26,917 nt of DNA from Verrucomicrobiaceae bacterium. Its GTDB lineage: Bacteria; Verrucomicrobiota; Verrucomicrobiae; Verrucomicrobiales; Akkermansiaceae. Location: assembly GCA_947372405.1 (NCBI GenBank), contig CANBTO010000011.1, positions 1 through 26,917 of the forward strand, written 5' to 3'. Position 1 is the first letter of the stretch; the number at the start of each line of letters is the position of its first letter. A program made the translations under genes and the position numbers. This document shows, in pieces, positions 23,516-26,917 of this stretch. A model generated the notes under the pieces. It saw only the letters and a list, made by a program, of their open reading frames with translations, was not told the origin of the DNA and searched no databases.

Positions 23516-25228
23516 CTATTTGAAAATCACGTCCACGCCCATGGCGGACTTGCGGAGATGTCCGGGCATGGTTTCCGGTCTCCGGGCGCTGAGGATTCGG
23601 AAAGCCAGACCTGTTAGATACATGGTGAGATACCTGTCGATGAGGCGGTAGCCGCGCTGCCTCCGCAACAGCAGGTTGGTGGCAAGCGAGAGCGTGCGGC
23701 TCCTGAGAGTCATCGGCGCGAATGAAACCTTCACGCGGTATCGGCTGCGCGTTTCCTTCGGCCAGCGCAGTTTGTAGGCTTTCTTCGCCACGAGGATCTC
23801 CCTTGCGAGCGCTTCGTCGTAGGGTTGGAAATAATATCTCCGCGCCAGCAGGTTGAGCTCGAAGAAATCCCGCATGTGCTCGATGTCATGCATTGGCAGG
23901 CCGGCCACGCGGGCGAGCTCGATCATCCGCGGAAATCGTGCGGCCGCCTCTTCCCCGGCTTTCAGCAAGGCTTCGCTGTCCTTGACGAAGTTCCGCATGA
24001 TCTTGCGCACTCCGTGGTTGATGAAAAGCGTGTCCCAGTAAACATGGAACAACGGCGGGATGCGAACACGTCGGAAGAACAGCTTCTGCCTTGCGAAGTC
24101 ACCGATGTAGAGCAGATCGCGGATCGCCACGTCCGCATCGTCCAGCAACCCGATGGCGGCGGCCGCCTTGTCCCCGCCTAACAGTTCTTCCACGGCTTTT
24201 CCCGGGGACAGTCCGTGTTTGAAAACCGTAATTGCCGCCCCGGTGTTGAGCCGGATCCAGATGTCACGGCCGTCCGGTTCGAGAAAAGCGCGCCGGCGGA
24301 AACGATGCCATCCGCCGGTCTGGCACCACACCGAGATGCCAACGATGTTTTCCGCACCCCGCAGTTCTCCGGCGAAGCGCGCGCAGTCCCAACCGATGAA
24401 CGACGGATACTCGCCCGCTCCCTCGTATTCCCGCCGCGCCTGCAGCTCGATGATCTTGCGCTGCTTGATGCGGAAGAAAGCCCGGTTGAGCGGCAGGTAG
24501 CGGAAGAAGTCGCTCTCGCCGTGTTTCATGGAAACTATCAGGTTTGGTGAATCCAGTCCTGACAGCGTCTTCGCCAGCGTGTCCCGGTGCCAGATGAGAT
24601 CTCCGATGCGGTGGGCGCCCACCGTCCAGGTGCGGAAGATCAGATCGCGCCCGCGTTTTTCAAATTCAGGAAGCAGTTCTCCTAACAGGCGGTTGGTTTC
24701 CTGCGATGTGCGCAGGTGCAGCCGCGTGCGGATCGGGTCCTCCACGTCGTTGCCGTCGCTCTCGCCGATGCGCAGGATCAGGCCTGAGAGCTGGGGAAAA
24801 TCATCCAGAACGCCACACACCAGATCCCGGTAGTAGCGGCCGAGCGCCTGCGGATCGTCGCCCAGAGCCGCCGCCACGGCCGGAGTCTCCGGCAGCACGT
24901 CGCTGGTTAGATAGACCCGCAGTCCGGATTCGTCGCGCAGCATGTCGAAGAAGCCGGCGAATTTTCCGCGCAGCACCTCGATGCGCTCCGCCACCTCCGG
25001 TTCGTGCAGCGGGTGACGGGCCAGGTGCGCCAGATCGTCCAGGGTCACCGCGTTGTATCCCTGCTCCTTCACCCGTCCCGCGAACTCCCGCAGCTCCCCG
25101 CCGATGGCCGCCCACTCGTCCTCGCCTGCCTGCGCCAGATGCATGAACGGAATCTTCGACCAGTTCACCCGCTTCCGGTCATATCCCCGGAAAAACGGCC
25201 CGATCGCATCGATGAGGAAAAGCTCCAT
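23516..25228 (-). CDS. Uncharacterised 570-aa protein, possible glycoside-hydrolase-like TIM barrel
   Basis: I do not recognise the family with certainty. The product has no signal peptide and no clear membrane span, so it is probably cytoplasmic. The first 300 residues alternate strands and helices as in a TIM barrel, with strand-end acids typical of glycosidases: NAVTLDDLAHL (60-70), LILRIGESDGND (Glu156), LIFRTWTVGAHRI, LIVSMKHGESDF (Glu238), ELQARREYEGAGEYPSFIGW (Glu261, Glu268) and VGISVWCQTGGW. The 'ELQ...EY.G' stretch recalls alpha-glucuronidases (GH67), but from memory only. The C-terminal 200 residues are helical, rich in Arg and aromatics. The start is taken at the ATG at 25228; the TTG six bases earlier is less likely. 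gluQ follows 40 bases downstream. Confidence 0.6.
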   Translation of the reverse strand: MELFLIDAIGPFFRGYDRKRVNWSKIPFMHLAQAGEDEWAAIGGELREFAGRVKEQGYNAVTLDDLAHLARHPLHEPEVAERIEVLRGKFAGFFDMLRDESGLRVYLTSDVLPETPAVAAALGDDPQALGRYYRDLVCGVLDDFPQLSGLILRIGESDGNDVEDPIRTRLHLRTSQETNRLLGELLPEFEKRGRDLIFRTWTVGAHRIGDLIWHRDTLAKTLSGLDSPNLIVSMKHGESDFFRYLPLNRAFFRIKQRKIIELQARREYEGAGEYPSFIGWDCARFAGELRGAENIVGISVWCQTGGWHRFRRRAFLEPDGRDIWIRLNTGAAITVFKHGLSPGKAVEELLGGDKAAAAIGLLDDADVAIRDLLYIGDFARQKLFFRRVRIPPLFHVYWDTLFINHGVRKIMRNFVKDSEALLKAGEEAAARFPRMIELARVAGLPMHDIEHMRDFFELNLLARRYYFQPYDEALAREILVAKKAYKLRWPKETRSRYRVKVSFAPMTLRSRTLSLATNLLLRRQRGYRLIDRYLTMYLTGLAFRILSARRPETMPGHLRKSAMGVDVIFK

Positions 25229-25365
25229 GGTCAATCCACCCGCAAGCTACACGGCCCGATCCGCGACGCGAGCCGACATTTTTGTCAGGTGGCTGCCATT
25301 GTCCGCACAGCCTTGACCGCATTTTGACGAAAGCCGCGCTTCGATTTGCAGGCCATCCGCCGTGG

Positions 25366-25394
25366 TTGACGGAAGGCCATCGGCTGTTCCTAAT
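25366..25394 (+). promoter_or_regulatory. Candidate sigma-70-type promoter for the EF-G-like gene
   Basis: TTGACG (25366-25371, 5 of 6) and CCTAAT (25389-25394, 4 of 6) are separated by 17 bases, and transcription would begin about 48 bases before the ATG at 25449. A small dyad, GGATC AAAAC GATCC, lies in the resulting leader. The rest of the 220-base gap shows nothing else recognisable. Confidence 0.4.
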
Positions 25395-25448
25395 GGTAGC
25401 GGATCAAAACGATCCACGTTTTCAAAATCCACAACCCATCATCCAGTC

Positions 25449-26917
25449 ATGAAAGACTTCCGCGCTCCAGACATCCGCAATCTTGCTGTAACCGGCCACG
25501 CCTCGACCGGGAAGACGCTTCTCTGCGAGGCGATGCTCGTTTGCTCCGGCAAAATCAGCAGGGCGGGCAGCATCGAACAGGGTACCACGGTTTCGGATTT
25601 TCATCCGGACGAGAAGGAGCACAAGCAGTCGATCCACGCGACGGTGATCACCGAGGAGTGGCTGGGTCGCGAGCTGAACATCATCGATTGTCCCGGCACG
25701 CCGGATTTCATCAGTGAGCCGCTAAGCGCGCTGCGGGTGGCGGACTCGGCGATGATCGTGATCAGCGGCGTGAACGGTGTGGAAACGGGCGCGGACGAGT
25801 TCTGGGCGGCGGCCGCTGATTATGAGATCCCGCGTTGTCTCGTCATCAACCTGCTGGACCGCGAACGCACTCGTTTCGACGAAATCCTGGATGAGGCGCG
25901 GGACCACTATGGAGCACGGATTTTCCCGATGACCCTGCCGGTGGACGCTGGCCCGGGCTTCAGCTCGGTGCTGGATGTGATGCGTTCCGAAGTGATCACC
26001 TTCGCCGAGGATGGCAGCGGGAAATACGTGGAGAAACCGGCCGAAGGCGCGCTCAAGGAACGGGTCACCGAGCTGCACCGGCAGTTGATCGACATGGTGG
26101 CGGAGTCGGAGGACGAGCTGCTCGAGAAGTTCTTTGAGGCTGGCACTCTAACGGAGGAAGACCTGCGCGCGCATGTCCACGCGGCGGTGCAGAAGGGGCT
26201 GGTGGTGCCGGTCTTCGCCGCATCCGGACTGAAAAACGTGGGTGTTTCGCGGATTCTGGATTTCATCGCGAAGTATGGTTCATCGCCGGTGGACCGAGCG
26301 ACGGTCGCCGCCAAGGCTCCCGACGGCAATGATGTGCCGGTGGCGTTGGTCGACGGGCAGAGCGTGATCTATGTGTTCAAGACGATGCACGAGACGCACG
26401 TCGGCAACCTGTCGTTTTTCCGGGTTTACAGCGGTGATGTGATATCGGGTTCCGAGCTGGTGAACGTCAACCGCGGTGAGACCGAGCGGATCGGCCAGCT
26501 CTATCGCGTGAATGGATCGGCGCGCGAATCCGTCAGCTCGCTGCACGCCGGAGACATCGGCGCCGTGGTGAAACTGCGCGCCACCCGCGCGGGCGACACG
26601 CTGTGCGCCGCCGCGCGCCAGGTCACGCTGGAGACGGTGGATTTCCCCGCGCCTAACACCCGCGGCGCGCTGGTGGCCAAGTCCCGCGCGGATCTCAACA
26701 AGCTCGGCGAGGGGCTCTCCGTGCTGCGCGAGGAGGACCCGACCTTCGAGTATCATTTCGATCCGGAGATCGGCCAGACGATCGTTTCCGGCCAGGGCTG
26801 GCTGCAGCTCCAGATCATGGCGGAGGAACTCAAACGCCGCTTCAATGTGGACGTGGATCTCATGGAACCCCGCGTTTCCTACCGTGCGACGATCTCCGGC
26901 CACGGCGAGTCGAAGCA
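25449..26917 (+). CDS. Elongation factor G-like GTPase (FusA paralogue), 3' end outside window
   Basis: 489 codons are visible before the window ends; EF-G proteins have about 690 residues. The G domain, domain II (VPVALVDGQSVIYVFKTMHE, GDVISGSELVNVNRGETERI) and the start of domain III (FEYHFDPEIGQTIVSGQGWL) are in EF-G order. The P-loop reads GHASTGKT (16-23), the switch region GTTVSDFHPDEKEH replaces the RGITI-type switch, G3 is DCPGTPDF (80-87), and G4 is NLLD (134-137) instead of NKxD. These differences mark it as the EF-G-like paralogue group rather than the canonical translocase. Its role is uncertain; ribosome recycling or specialised translation are possibilities. No Shine-Dalgarno sequence is visible. 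Confidence 0.9.
   Translation, partial: MKDFRAPDIRNLAVTGHASTGKTLLCEAMLVCSGKISRAGSIEQGTTVSDFHPDEKEHKQSIHATVITEEWLGRELNIIDCPGTPDFISEPLSALRVADSAMIVISGVNGVETGADEFWAAAADYEIPRCLVINLLDRERTRFDEILDEARDHYGARIFPMTLPVDAGPGFSSVLDVMRSEVITFAEDGSGKYVEKPAEGALKERVTELHRQLIDMVAESEDELLEKFFEAGTLTEEDLRAHVHAAVQKGLVVPVFAASGLKNVGVSRILDFIAKYGSSPVDRATVAAKAPDGNDVPVALVDGQSVIYVFKTMHETHVGNLSFFRVYSGDVISGSELVNVNRGETERIGQLYRVNGSARESVSSLHAGDIGAVVKLRATRAGDTLCAAARQVTLETVDFPAPNTRGALVAKSRADLNKLGEGLSVLREEDPTFEYHFDPEIGQTIVSGQGWLQLQIMAEELKRRFNVDVDLMEPRVSYRATISGHGESK

Overview
The window looks like chromosomal DNA of a GC-rich Gram-negative bacterium, most likely a member of the Verrucomicrobiota (Luteolibacter-like). This placement is inferred from gene content and style: a secreted DUF1080 protein, a DUF4105 membrane protein, an HAF-repeat surface protein, a tiny Cys-Cys lipoprotein, an EF-G-like paralogue, and a near absence of Shine-Dalgarno sequences. 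No rRNA, tRNA, CRISPR array, insertion sequence or phage gene was seen.

Layout, left to right. (1) 1-3.7 kb: the 5' part of a leftward phosphodiester-glycosidase-like lipoprotein gene, divergent from a cstA-type transporter gene, then a secreted DUF1080 protein gene and a leftward 35-codon lipoprotein gene with its own intrinsic terminator. (2) 3.9-7.3 kb: a rightward polar amino-acid ABC transporter set (binding lipoprotein, permease, ATPase) followed closely by a DUF4105 membrane protein. (3) 7.3-10.6 kb: the leftward protein-quality-control operon tig-clpP-clpX. (4) 10.6-15.5 kb: one rightward 1536-codon gene for a secreted multidomain protein. It has a seven-unit HAF beta-propeller, several DUF11-like beta-sandwich segments, and a C-terminal array of octapeptides of the type NIVAQGGG. 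The gene is visibly less GC-rich than its neighbours and has an inverted repeat upstream. (5) 15.6-20.1 kb, leftward: a family II inorganic pyrophosphatase with regulatory insert, argS and a PTS EIIA gene, with a decayed PIN-domain toxin remnant (rightward) between the pyrophosphatase and argS. (6) 20.2-22.5 kb: a translationally coupled alpha/beta hydrolase and phosphoribosyltransferase pair, divergent from an Hsp20 gene. (7) 22.6-25.2 kb, leftward: gluQ and a 570-aa protein of unknown function with a TIM-barrel look. (8) 25.4 kb to the end: an EF-G-like GTPase gene, cut by the window edge.

Most of the window is housekeeping: proteostasis (tig-clpP-clpX, Hsp20), translation (argS, gluQ, EF-G-like) and nutrient uptake (CstA, ABC transporter, EIIA). 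The best candidate for something undescribed is the HAF/DUF11/octad protein. A second unexpected signal is a codon-pair habit: the rare Leu codons TTA and CTA occur mostly where they create GTTAG or CTAAC. This holds across the housekeeping genes on both strands but not in the large surface-protein gene. All counts were made by eye.
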